A stretch of 64,000 nt of DNA from an uncultured bacterium (lineage in GTDB: Bacteria; Chloroflexota; Anaerolineae; J036; Brachytrichaceae), in the NCBI GenBank assembly GCA_903873965.1, contig CAIQQO010000347.1, forward strand, positions 1 through 64,000, written 5' to 3'. Positions 17,594 through 25,085 of the stretch are shown here, one piece after another. How positions within the stretch are numbered: position 1 is the stretch's first letter; every line of letters starts with the position of its first letter. The translations under genes were made by a program, and so were the position numbers. The notes beneath the pieces are model-generated. The model was not told the DNA's origin. It did no database searches and was given only the letters and a program-made list of their open reading frames with translations.

Positions 17594-19189
17594 TTACGGC
17601 CCTCCTGGTCGCGATACGAGCACGACGACTAAGATTACAATGATCGCCCATAGTAGCGCGCCATCGCTGTCGAGGAATGTGATCACTGCATGCAATGGTG
17701 ACGACAGTCGATCGATGGCTCCTGATAGCGTGTCCTGCCACCAGCCCAGGCTCACGATGTTGCTTAACCGTTCGCGTGAAGCTGCAATGCGCACACTCCA
17801 GCGGCTTTCGGTTTGCCATAGAGCAAAGCCCATGATGCTGCTGATTATCCACACTACCCATCCCGCGATTCCCTGTGCGCCTATCTGGTCGATTAATGCG
17901 GGTGCCGTGGTAATACCTGGTGATAGGCCGAAAACAAAGATCAAGGCAGTGGGGATTACCAGAATCACTACGCGAATCATTGGGGTTGCCATGCCCAGGC
18001 GGGTTGGTTTGACTTCAGTCCATTTCCACAACCGCAGGGTGCAGTATGTGAGGAGGATGTGCGCCAGGCCAAATCCAGAGATTAATAAAACTCCGCCCAC
18101 GTTGCGGTGCGCATAGGTGGCGATTATGCCGTATCGTGCAGTGAATCCGATCGTAAGCGGCAGCCCAATCATGCACAGAAGGCCTGCCATTCGAGGAATC
18201 TGAACAAAGCGACGAAGGCGTTGTGATAGTGCTGACGCGTCGTAGTTAAGTGCTGATTCACCTAGCAACCAGGCTATGGTTGCAGCAATCATTAAGCTGC
18301 TGTGCCATGTTACTGCGGTAAGTGCGGCAATTGCCAAAGCTCCTGTCTCTACACTTGTCTGTAATCTTGTTCGATCGATCGACAGGGCACCTAATACGAG
18401 TGTTGTAATGGCTGTAAGTAGAGTAATGGCAAAAAACCAGGCATGCAACTCAGGCGCCCCAAGTGCAGGTAACTGCCAAAGGAGGAGCAGACTGGCAACG
18501 GATGCGGCTTTGTCTACCCAGTGACTGCTGCTGCTTTGATCAGATACCGCACGTATTGGCATCAGGCATAGCCGAAGCACCAATGCCCCCGCAAAGAATG
18601 GCATTAGTCGTTCAGGAATCAACGCCAGCGGTAGATATAAGCTATTCCCTGTTGCATCATAAAGTGTAATGGCAATGGCAAGCAGGGCGATCGACGCCGC
18701 GCGGAACAATGAGTCGCGCAAGATAGTTCCGGTTGGTCGTTGTTGTGCTAATCCATGCACTGCGATGGCAATATCGACCAGGCTTATTCCGACCAATAGC
18801 GTGACCATATCATTGGCAAGGACTGCCATGCACAATGCAGCGAATACCCATCCTGCAATAATCGGCGTCCAGCGACTCTCTCTTGCATCTCGATCTGAGA
18901 ATGGTGAGAGCGGCATGATTGCCGCAACTGCAATCAACACGGCAACTCCGCCTGGATAAGCTGCGAGGATTAAAGGAGTACCCGTAAATGAAACAGGCGA
19001 CCAGTTGCCGATGATCAATTCAGTTTGAACGGGTTGGAGGATGAATCCGAGCAGCAGTACTGCCAAGATCGAAAAGATGTAGACAGGTTCAGCCAGGTCG
19101 CGAAAAGATCTAAATTGTTCTGCGACCAGTGCGAGTGCGGTGCCGGTTAACGGTAACGCCATAAAGGCGATGAGCAAAAGATACGCCAC
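17594..19189 (-). CDS. Divergent NuoL/M/N-like (proton antiporter-type) membrane protein
   Basis: This very hydrophobic protein has 531 residues and about 14 membrane segments. The arrangement resembles NuoN/NuoM subunits of complex I and Mrp antiporters. In the region where the key membrane Glu is expected, the sequence reads VGISLVDIAIAV, without the canonical acid-rich ELMS motif; a Lys is present in HWVDKAASV. No other complex I gene is nearby, so it is not part of a nuo operon here. The start is GTG at 19189, because an in-frame stop lies just upstream. Function is unknown; a cation or proton path is possible but a core residue seems missing. Confidence 0.5.
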   Translation of the reverse strand: MAYLLLIAFMALPLTGTALALVAEQFRSFRDLAEPVYIFSILAVLLLGFILQPVQTELIIGNWSPVSFTGTPLILAAYPGGVAVLIAVAAIMPLSPFSDRDARESRWTPIIAGWVFAALCMAVLANDMVTLLVGISLVDIAIAVHGLAQQRPTGTILRDSLFRAASIALLAIAITLYDATGNSLYLPLALIPERLMPFFAGALVLRLCLMPIRAVSDQSSSSHWVDKAASVASLLLLWQLPALGAPELHAWFFAITLLTAITTLVLGALSIDRTRLQTSVETGALAIAALTAVTWHSSLMIAATIAWLLGESALNYDASALSQRLRRFVQIPRMAGLLCMIGLPLTIGFTARYGIIATYAHRNVGGVLLISGFGLAHILLTYCTLRLWKWTEVKPTRLGMATPMIRVVILVIPTALIFVFGLSPGITTAPALIDQIGAQGIAGWVVWIISSIMGFALWQTESRWSVRIAASRERLSNIVSLGWWQDTLSGAIDRLSSPLHAVITFLDSDGALLWAIIVILVVVLVSRPGGP

Positions 19190-19298
19190 AGCATGAGTTT
19201 ATCATGTTCGTAGTCACAGTACAGGTATTTGGCACGAAATCGTGTCGCTTCACTCGAAATATCAGGTGTATCGGATGCTGAGAGATAATGGGCGCGAT

Positions 19299-20309
19299 AT
19301 GACATCCACCCCAGCACCAGTGCCCAATGGGCAGGATACCCCCGCTACACAAAAACCAACCACTGCGCATGCCCGTTCACCGCATTGGCTGACGCGCAAG
19401 CATGCTGCGATCAGCGCCGTTCTCGGCCTTATCATGCTTGTTTTGGCAGTTGTAGCGCCTCTTGTCAGTCCGGAGGAACAGCGCGGTGAAGTTCTGATCA
19501 TTACAGTGCTTTTCGGCCTGGCAGGAGCATTAATGTTGTTTACGGCGGTGGACTCAAGCCGCCAGCGTGTGGATGCCGGGCAGGTATTTAAAGCAGGCAA
19601 ATCGCTTGGGCGCGATCCTGTAGTTGGCAAGGAAGCTGCGCGGGCATTGCTTATGCGACAACAAGAGAAAGGCAACCGCAGTCGCAAACTGGCAGGCTTT
19701 GTTTTTGGGCTGTTCTTCGGCCTGGCCGGTATGATTGCACCCTTTGTCTTGAGCGAAGGCAGTGATAACCCGGATGCGCGCTTTCTGATGATTGTCGGTT
19801 TCTCACCTGTGGCTATTTCCGGAGCATTGATGGTCATGCTTTTCGGTCGCAGTCTCTGGACAGGCGTTGAATCTAGGCAGCCTTCGACGGCGAAACCTCA
19901 AACAGCAAGCGCAATTGGCAGGAACGAAACAATCACGTCGAGTATGGCAACGGTAGGGATTATTAGTGGGATTGTTCTGTCGCTTTGTGCCGTGGCGTTG
20001 CCACTGATCAGTACTGGTGTTATGCGCAACGGTATTGGCGTCCCTGCCGCAGTTATGGGCGCGTTGGGCATGTCACTCAGCTTGATTGGCGGAGTTGTAC
20101 TGCGCAAAGAGGCTACAGCGCTGGCGTCTCACAGGCTCCAGGGCACAAACTCAACAGCACCCAGGGTACGCAGAGCGCCAGTTGCACGCATCCCGGCTAC
20201 CGCTCTGTTCCGGTTCATCGTGCCGGCAGTTATTGTCCTACTACTGGTTTTGATAATCGCTGTAATTCTCATTGTGATTGCAGCGACCATCAGCCCAATT
20301 GTGCAGTGA
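19299..20309 (+). CDS. Hypothetical membrane protein with repeated two-helix units
   Basis: This protein of about 336 residues has a Pro/Thr-rich soluble N-terminus and then about seven hydrophobic segments. The segments come in similar pairs: a helix ending in AVVAPLVSPEE, one ending in GMIAPFVLSEG and one ending in AVALPLISTGV are each followed by a GALM- or GMSL-containing helix, suggesting internal triplication. The start is set at ATG 19299; ATG 19275 is possible, and no clear ribosome site decides. It is divergent from the antiporter-like gene. No known family is recognised. Confidence 0.6.
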   Translation: MTSTPAPVPNGQDTPATQKPTTAHARSPHWLTRKHAAISAVLGLIMLVLAVVAPLVSPEEQRGEVLIITVLFGLAGALMLFTAVDSSRQRVDAGQVFKAGKSLGRDPVVGKEAARALLMRQQEKGNRSRKLAGFVFGLFFGLAGMIAPFVLSEGSDNPDARFLMIVGFSPVAISGALMVMLFGRSLWTGVESRQPSTAKPQTASAIGRNETITSSMATVGIISGIVLSLCAVALPLISTGVMRNGIGVPAAVMGALGMSLSLIGGVVLRKEATALASHRLQGTNSTAPRVRRAPVARIPATALFRFIVPAVIVLLLVLIIAVILIVIAATISPIVQ

Positions 20310-20327
20310 AATACCTGACTAAGTCAC

Positions 20328-20358
20328 CCGCCATCCCATCAAGGCGAAATGGCGGTTT
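20328..20358. terminator. Weak terminator-like hairpin between convergent genes
   Basis: CCGCCAT (20328-20334) and ATGGCGG (20349-20355) form a 7-base stem with a 14-base loop followed by TTT on the plus strand. It lies between the convergent ends of the genes at 19299 and 20765. Confidence 0.4.
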
Positions 20359-20384
20359 CATATGACGCTGGCAACGGATAATAA

Positions 20385-20765
20385 TCAGGCTTCTGCGGGC
20401 GCTGTTGCTGCATCCGCTGGTTTTGTCGCGGGCTTATCGCCCTTGGTGCGCGCATCTTCAGCAGCTTTTTCAATGCGTTCACGGGCTTCTTCTGTGATGG
20501 ACTGAGCGCGGGTGCGGGCCTCTTCGACGATACGCTCGGCTCGGCGGCGCGAATCGGCGATAGTCGCCTCGGCGCGTTCACGGGCATCTTCCATCACATC
20601 TTGAGCACGGTCGCGGAATTCTTCACTGGTCTTCGTCAGTTGCTTGCGGGTTTCCTCGCCGGATTGCGGTGCGAGTAGGAGGGCTACCGCTGCTCCTACC
20701 AGCCCGCCTATGAGTACGCCGGCAAAGAATGCGCCAATTTCTGCCCCGGTATCTTGCTGTGCCAT
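20385..20765 (-). CDS. YtxH-domain protein
   Basis: This 126-residue protein has one N-terminal glycine-rich membrane segment (AGVLIGGLVGAAVALLLAP) followed by the typical YtxH continuation QSGEETRKQL and a long, highly charged helical tail with a heptad-like ARERAE/ARTRAQ pattern. The tail should form a coiled coil on one side of the membrane. An AAGGAG site precedes the ATG. YtxH proteins are linked to general stress in Firmicutes, but the molecular role is unknown. It follows a small membrane protein gene by 28 bases. Confidence 0.75.
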   Translation of the reverse strand: MAQQDTGAEIGAFFAGVLIGGLVGAAVALLLAPQSGEETRKQLTKTSEEFRDRAQDVMEDARERAEATIADSRRRAERIVEEARTRAQSITEEARERIEKAAEDARTKGDKPATKPADAATAPAEA

Positions 20766-20793
20766 TTGAATTCTCCTTATAAAACTGAGCTAA

Positions 20794-21330
20794 CTATGGT
20801 TGTTTGCCTGTCTGGCTGCTGGATGCGCCTGAAGGCTTGGTATGTTTACTGCCGGTATTAACTTTGCCCATGATGGCCTGCCGCACGCCCTGCATCCCGG
20901 CAATGAAACTGGCAAAATCAATAGTGGGCCGAACCAGATTGTCAGTAACAAAAACAGCGGTGCCGCGAACAGTATTCACCGTATCGTTCGCGTTGGTCAA
21001 CATGGGTTTAATCTCATTACGTAGGAGCACAATCAATGATTGAAGTTGGAATATAAGCACCAGCATCAGGATACCGATCAGCATGCTGGTGAAGGCCAAT
21101 GCAATGATAAATATGTCTCTGACAATCGCGGTGCCAGTCGGGTAGTTGAATGCCAGGATAACAAGTATTGTTATCAGCGCGAAGACCAACACCACACCGC
21201 CAATCAAACCAAATAACAACTTGTAGTTTGCTTTTGTCGGTTCTGGTAATACCGGTCCGGCAGCCGTTGCTGACGCTACCGGCGTGGAAGAAATTTGTGC
21301 TGACGATGCAGCTTGTGTCTGTTGGTTCAT
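20794..21330 (-). CDS. Small membrane protein, DUF948-like arrangement
   Basis: This 178-residue protein has an Ala/Thr-rich N-terminus, two membrane segments (about residues 37-60 and 72-95) and an amphipathic stretch, LRNEIKPMLTNANDTVNTVRG, of the kind seen in DUF948 proteins, which often sit beside YtxH genes. The C-terminal 25 residues are Ser/Gly/Lys-rich. Pairing with the YtxH gene supports a shared envelope or stress role; this is inference only. Confidence 0.5.
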   Translation of the reverse strand: MNQQTQAASSAQISSTPVASATAAGPVLPEPTKANYKLLFGLIGGVVLVFALITILVILAFNYPTGTAIVRDIFIIALAFTSMLIGILMLVLIFQLQSLIVLLRNEIKPMLTNANDTVNTVRGTAVFVTDNLVRPTIDFASFIAGMQGVRQAIMGKVNTGSKHTKPSGASSSQTGKQP

Positions 21331-21380
21331 ACAGCCCGCCTCTTTTATTATAGCAAACCGTTCAGTATTACTGCCACAAC

Positions 21381-21405
21381 GAGAAAGGCGCTCATATGAG
21401 CGCCT
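21381..21405 (-). terminator. Terminator after the YugP-type protease gene
   Basis: A near-perfect palindrome, AAGGCGCTCA/TGAGCGCCTT, gives a 10-base stem followed on the minus strand by TTTCTCGTT. It lies 46 bases after the protease stop codon. Confidence 0.6.
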
Positions 21406-21450
21406 TCCCTTTTGGTATCAGGACTATATCATACGATCAGAATGGAACGG

Positions 21451-22140
21451 CTAATTGCGACGTCGCGATCCACCGCTGAGCAGCGTCACGTAATACAACA
21501 TCGTAAGTATGGACTGTAATGCCGCGGCAACGTAGGTAAGTGCAGCGGCATTCAAAACACTGCGCGCGCTTCCTAGTTCATTAGCCGCCAATATGCCACT
21601 GCTTTCCAACATGCGCATTGCGCGGCTGCTGGCATCAAATTCCACTGGCAATGTCACCAATGCGAACACTGTGGTCAAGCCGAAGGCGAGAACACCAAGC
21701 CAGGCAAGCTGGGTAATCCCAATGAATAATCCTGCAAAAAATAGAAGTGGGCCTACCCAGCCACCAATCTGAACAGCTGGTACGATGGCGCCGCGCAGTT
21801 TTAAGGGCATATATCCCTCGGCATCCTGCTGCGCGTGCCCCAGTTCGTGAGCAACGACGGCGACAGATGCAATTGAATTCTGCGACGAACTATCGGACAG
21901 GCTGATTGTTTTGTCGCGAGGGTCGTAATGGTCGGTTAACTCGCCCGCAATGCCATTGACACCGATATGAGATAGCCCATTGCTGCTCATCAGGATGTTT
22001 GCAGCTTGCAACCCATTTACATGCCGTGCTGTGGGAACTTTGGCAAACCTGCTGAAAGTGCTCCGCACATGCCACTGTGCGAGCAGCGCCAGTAGTAAAC
22101 CCGGTAATGCGTAAACCAGATACTGCGGATTGAAGAACAT
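21451..22140 (-). CDS. YugP-type zinc metallopeptidase, membrane anchored
   Basis: This 229-residue protein matches the Zn_peptidase_2 (YugP) pattern. One N-terminal membrane segment leads into a catalytic region with HELGH at residues 98-102, followed by AQQDAEGY, then two or three more membrane helices and a C-terminal one. VEFDASSRAMRML is the other conserved family motif. GGAG lies 10 bases before the ATG. Substrates are not known; the family may act in membrane protein quality control. It is divergent from the methyltransferase gene. Confidence 0.82.
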   Translation of the reverse strand: MFFNPQYLVYALPGLLLALLAQWHVRSTFSRFAKVPTARHVNGLQAANILMSSNGLSHIGVNGIAGELTDHYDPRDKTISLSDSSSQNSIASVAVVAHELGHAQQDAEGYMPLKLRGAIVPAVQIGGWVGPLLFFAGLFIGITQLAWLGVLAFGLTTVFALVTLPVEFDASSRAMRMLESSGILAANELGSARSVLNAAALTYVAAALQSILTMLYYVTLLSGGSRRRN

Positions 22141-22311
22141 TTTTTATTTACTCCATGCTGCACGATATCATTCATGATTCATGCATACAACTGCCTAAAT
22201 CATATGCACGTTGATATGAGCAGTATGAGAACTCTGCAAGAACCGGATTATAGTTAGTGCGTGTTATGCGAGACGTGCTGGCAAGACTAATCCAGCGGAG
22301 AAAGGATACCA

Positions 22312-22794
22312 ATGGCTTCTGAAAAGTTCGGTGCAAAAGGTGAGTGGTGGGTGATTGCCCAGGTTGGTCTGATTGCTATCGCGTTGGTACTGGACTACGC
22401 GTTCAGCGAGAGCTTGCCAGCTGCGGGCGTCATGCGCGCCGGCGTTACGATCCTGGGAGTGCTGTGTGTGTTGGTTGGCGCACTTCTACTGATGGGTGGC
22501 GTGTTTCGCCTGGGCAATAACCTGACCGCAGTGCCGCGTCCACTGGAGTCGGGTCAGCTTGTACAGAGTGGGGCTTACGCGGTTGTAAGGCATCCCATTT
22601 ATGCAGGCATCTTTTTTGGTATGCTGGGCATAGCGCTCTTTTTTAGTAACTGGGTCGGTATACTCTGCGCCGTCGCATTGCTGGTGTTCTTTGATCGCAA
22701 GGCGGCTCGCGAAGAAATCTGGCTGACTGAAAAGTACGCTGATTATCCCGCGTATCGACAAAAAGTGCGCAAGCTGATACCAATGATCTATTGA
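22312..22794 (+). CDS. Isoprenylcysteine/phospholipid-type membrane methyltransferase
   Basis: This 160-residue protein has four membrane segments. The C-terminal half carries the family signature RHPIYAG and a later EEIWLTEKYADYPAYRQKV, as in the ICMT/PEMT (NnrU-like) families that bind S-adenosylmethionine near that motif. Bacterial members have unknown small-molecule or lipid substrates. AAGGA lies upstream of the ATG. The next gene starts 28 bases downstream, so it may share a transcript with uridine phosphorylase, though no functional link is obvious. Confidence 0.75.
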   Translation: MASEKFGAKGEWWVIAQVGLIAIALVLDYAFSESLPAAGVMRAGVTILGVLCVLVGALLLMGGVFRLGNNLTAVPRPLESGQLVQSGAYAVVRHPIYAGIFFGMLGIALFFSNWVGILCAVALLVFFDRKAAREEIWLTEKYADYPAYRQKVRKLIPMIY

Positions 22795-22822
22795 TCACAA
22801 CTGAAGATGACTGGGTAAGAAC

Positions 22823-23605
22823 ATGGCAAAAGATGACCGTTTGTATCATATCGGTTTCGGAAAGGCTGATCTGGGGTTGCGCATGCCGGAAATCGCGATG
22901 CTGTCTGGTGATCCAAATCGGGCCAGCTTAATCGCACGCGGTTACCTCACTGATGTCAAAGTTTTGTCAGAGAATCGAGGATTGCACAGCTATTTGGGAT
23001 TGCTGCCGAATGGCCGCCCCATTCTTTCAGCTACAAGCGGCATGGGAGCGCCTTCTCTGAGTATTGTTGTAAATGAACTTGTTCAAATTGGCATCAAGGC
23101 GATCATCCGCATCGGGACGACTGGATCGATACAGGAATATATCAAAGCCGGGAGCATTGTTATCTCGCATGCCGCTCTCTGCCGCCAGGGCGCTGCCAAT
23201 GATATCGCCCCCGAAGAATACCCGGCGGTGGCAGATCCCCTACTCACCGTGGATCTCGTTCATGCAGCACGAGAGTTGACTGTGCCGTACCATATGGGCA
23301 TTACGGCCTCCGTTGATACATTCTATGAAGGGCAGGAGCGGAGTGCTTCATCGGCCAATCCGTATCTCTTGCGCCGGATACAAGGAATGACTGAGGAGTA
23401 TCGACGACTGAACGTGTTGAACTACGAAATGGAATGCGCCACGCTGTTTAAGATGGGTAGCGTCTATGGTTTTGCAGCCGCTTGTGTTTGTGGCGTCATT
23501 GCAGAACGCGCTGAAGCAGAGACAGTTGTATACGAGCAAAAAGAAGCAGCTGTGACCAATGCCATCAGGGTAGCCGTGTTGAGTGCAAGCCGATATCAGC
23601 CGTAA
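22823..23605 (+). CDS. udp: Uridine phosphorylase-type nucleoside phosphorylase
   Basis: This 260-residue enzyme probably splits uridine with phosphate to uracil and ribose-1-phosphate in the cytoplasm. GDPNRA (phosphate), ATSGMGAPS, RIGTTGSI, SVDTFYEGQER and NYEMECATLF all match the PNP/UDP family, and the last three resemble Udp more than DeoD. Length is close to the 250-260 usual for the family. Purine nucleoside or MTA phosphorylase activity cannot be fully excluded. It fits with the nucleoside-type importer at 1514-6514 and the ribokinase at 24129. Confidence 0.85.
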   Translation: MAKDDRLYHIGFGKADLGLRMPEIAMLSGDPNRASLIARGYLTDVKVLSENRGLHSYLGLLPNGRPILSATSGMGAPSLSIVVNELVQIGIKAIIRIGTTGSIQEYIKAGSIVISHAALCRQGAANDIAPEEYPAVADPLLTVDLVHAARELTVPYHMGITASVDTFYEGQERSASSANPYLLRRIQGMTEEYRRLNVLNYEMECATLFKMGSVYGFAAACVCGVIAERAEAETVVYEQKEAAVTNAIRVAVLSASRYQP

Positions 23606-23637
23606 CTCTGGGCATACCAAAGGCATGCCCAGGAGAG
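23606..23637. terminator. Hairpin between convergent udp and spoVS genes
   Basis: CTCTGGGCAT and ATGCCCAGGAGAG pair as an 8-10 base stem with a small bulge, but neither strand has a convincing U-run. It may be a weak bidirectional terminator or an mRNA end. Confidence 0.4.
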
Positions 23638-23678
23638 AAGCTTCTATATGGCGCGAGGCCGCGAAGCGGTCTATGTGC

Positions 23679-23939
23679 TTAGCGTGGTTCTATAGTTAAC
23701 TTAACAGTGGTTCTTTCTGATCCCTCGATGTCCACTTCGCCGAATGAGGGAATCAGCACCACATTAATCCCATCAAGAAGCAAGTACCCGCGAGCAATCG
23801 CAGACGCCTTAATCGCCTGGTTCACGGCTCCAGCCCCGATAGCCTGTACTTCGGCCCGGCCATGTTCACGCACGACACCCGCAATGGCGCCGGCCACTGC
23901 GGTAGAACGAGAGTTCGCTGAGACTTTGATAAGTTCCAT
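23679..23939 (-). CDS. spoVS: Stage V sporulation protein S homologue
   Basis: This 86-residue Alba-like nucleic-acid-binding protein is clearly SpoVS: it opens MELIKVSANSRSTAVAGAIA and continues with AIGAGAVNQAIKA and FGEVDIEGSERTTV, which are nearly invariant. The ATG at 23939 is chosen because GGAG is 7 bases upstream; a TTG two codons earlier is less likely. In Bacillus it affects sporulation, but SpoVS occurs widely in non-sporulating Chloroflexota and Deinococcota. No other sporulation genes are visible here. Confidence 0.93.
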   Translation of the reverse strand: MELIKVSANSRSTAVAGAIAGVVREHGRAEVQAIGAGAVNQAIKASAIARGYLLLDGINVVLIPSFGEVDIEGSERTTVKLTIEPR

Positions 23940-24070
23940 TGTCAATCTCCTGTACTGTGATGTAGTTCGCTGTATCGCACGACACTAAATGTCATGGAAT
24001 GCCATTGACTCTCGCCCCATATCTTAGCAGTAAATTCCGTCCAATCAGGGCGAAAAAACCTCAGTATTTT

Positions 24071-24104
24071 GCTCATGTTCATGAGCGTTATTTGATGCTA
24101 TATT
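24071..24104 (+). promoter_or_regulatory. Candidate operator and promoter of the ribokinase gene
   Basis: GCTCATG (24071-24077) and CATGAGC (24080-24086) form a perfect 16-base palindrome with a 2-base spacer. A -10-like TATATT lies at 24099-24104, so the palindrome overlaps the expected -35 position. It may bind a repressor. No regulator gene lies next to it. Confidence 0.45.
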
Positions 24105-24128
24105 CAATTGCGTAGGAGGACAGATTGC

Positions 24129-25079
24129 ATGATGAATCCATCTGATACACCGAGAATTGTTGTTGTTGGCAGCGCCAATATGGATTTGATTTCGCGCGTT
24201 CCGCGTCTACCCAGGCTGGGCGAAACATTGCATGGCCATTCCTTTCATCTTGTCTATGGCGGAAAGGGTGCGAACCAGGCAGTAATGGCAGCTCGACTCG
24301 GTGCTCACGTTACGATGGTATGCCGTGTTGGAAAAGATGTGTTTGGCGAGGGAATGGTGCACAATTTTCAATCCAATGGTATTCAGACCGCCTATGTGAC
24401 TGTGGATGATCACCACTCATCCGGGGTTGCGCCTATTTTTGTGGATGACAACGCAGACAATGTTATTGTCATCATCGCTGGCGCGAATGGAGCGCTTACA
24501 CCAGCTGATGTCGAAGCGGCACGGCAGACTATTACCGCAGCGAACGCCGTCGTTTGTCAGTTGGAAGTACCACTTGCCGCGACTCTTGCCGCGTTTCGGA
24601 TTGCCAAGGATTGTGGTGTCATGACGATCCTGAATCCTGCCCCTGCAGCTGATCTGTCGCCGGAGTTATTGAGACTGACTGATATATTTGCACCTAATGA
24701 AATTGAAAGCGAAATGCTAAGCGGTATGTCGGTTACCTCTCTGGAGGAAGCAGAAGCAGCAGCACACTGTTTATTGGCCAAGGGCATGCGGGCTGTTGTG
24801 ATGACGCTGGGCGAGCGTGGCGCATTGTATGTAGATAGAGATCAGGTTTTTCACGCGCCTGCCTGTAAAGTGAAGGCCGTTGACCCCACTGGCGCAGGCG
24901 ACGCATTTATTGGCGCATTGGCTGTTTATCTGTCCGAAGGCGTACCTCTGAATACTGCCCTTTCGCGTGCGAATGCTGCCGCGGCCTTGTCCGTCATGCG
25001 GATTGGTGCTCAGGCGTCATTCCCAACGCGTGATGAGGTGGGTGCGTTTCTTGGCGCACAGTCCAATCCCTTGGCATGA
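24129..25079 (+). CDS. rbsK: Ribokinase-type PfkB carbohydrate kinase
   Basis: This 316-residue PfkB-family kinase, most like ribokinase, would phosphorylate D-ribose to ribose-5-phosphate. The N-terminus has GSANMDL, then GGKGANQAV, and the C-terminal motif DPTGAGDAFIGAL carries the catalytic Asp. The ATG at 24129 follows AGGAGG at 24114-24119; a further ATG three bases on and a TTG at 24108 are less likely. Other PfkB sugars are possible, but the motif set favours ribokinase. It completes a possible route from nucleosides to ribose-5-phosphate with the nucleoside phosphorylase at 22823. Confidence 0.83.
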   Translation: MMNPSDTPRIVVVGSANMDLISRVPRLPRLGETLHGHSFHLVYGGKGANQAVMAARLGAHVTMVCRVGKDVFGEGMVHNFQSNGIQTAYVTVDDHHSSGVAPIFVDDNADNVIVIIAGANGALTPADVEAARQTITAANAVVCQLEVPLAATLAAFRIAKDCGVMTILNPAPAADLSPELLRLTDIFAPNEIESEMLSGMSVTSLEEAEAAAHCLLAKGMRAVVMTLGERGALYVDRDQVFHAPACKVKAVDPTGAGDAFIGALAVYLSEGVPLNTALSRANAAAALSVMRIGAQASFPTRDEVGAFLGAQSNPLA

Positions 25080-25085
25080 CCATGG

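Noticed and set aside
23679-23939. SpoVS as evidence for sporulation
   Set aside because: SpoVS is widespread in non-spore-formers and no other sporulation gene is in the window.
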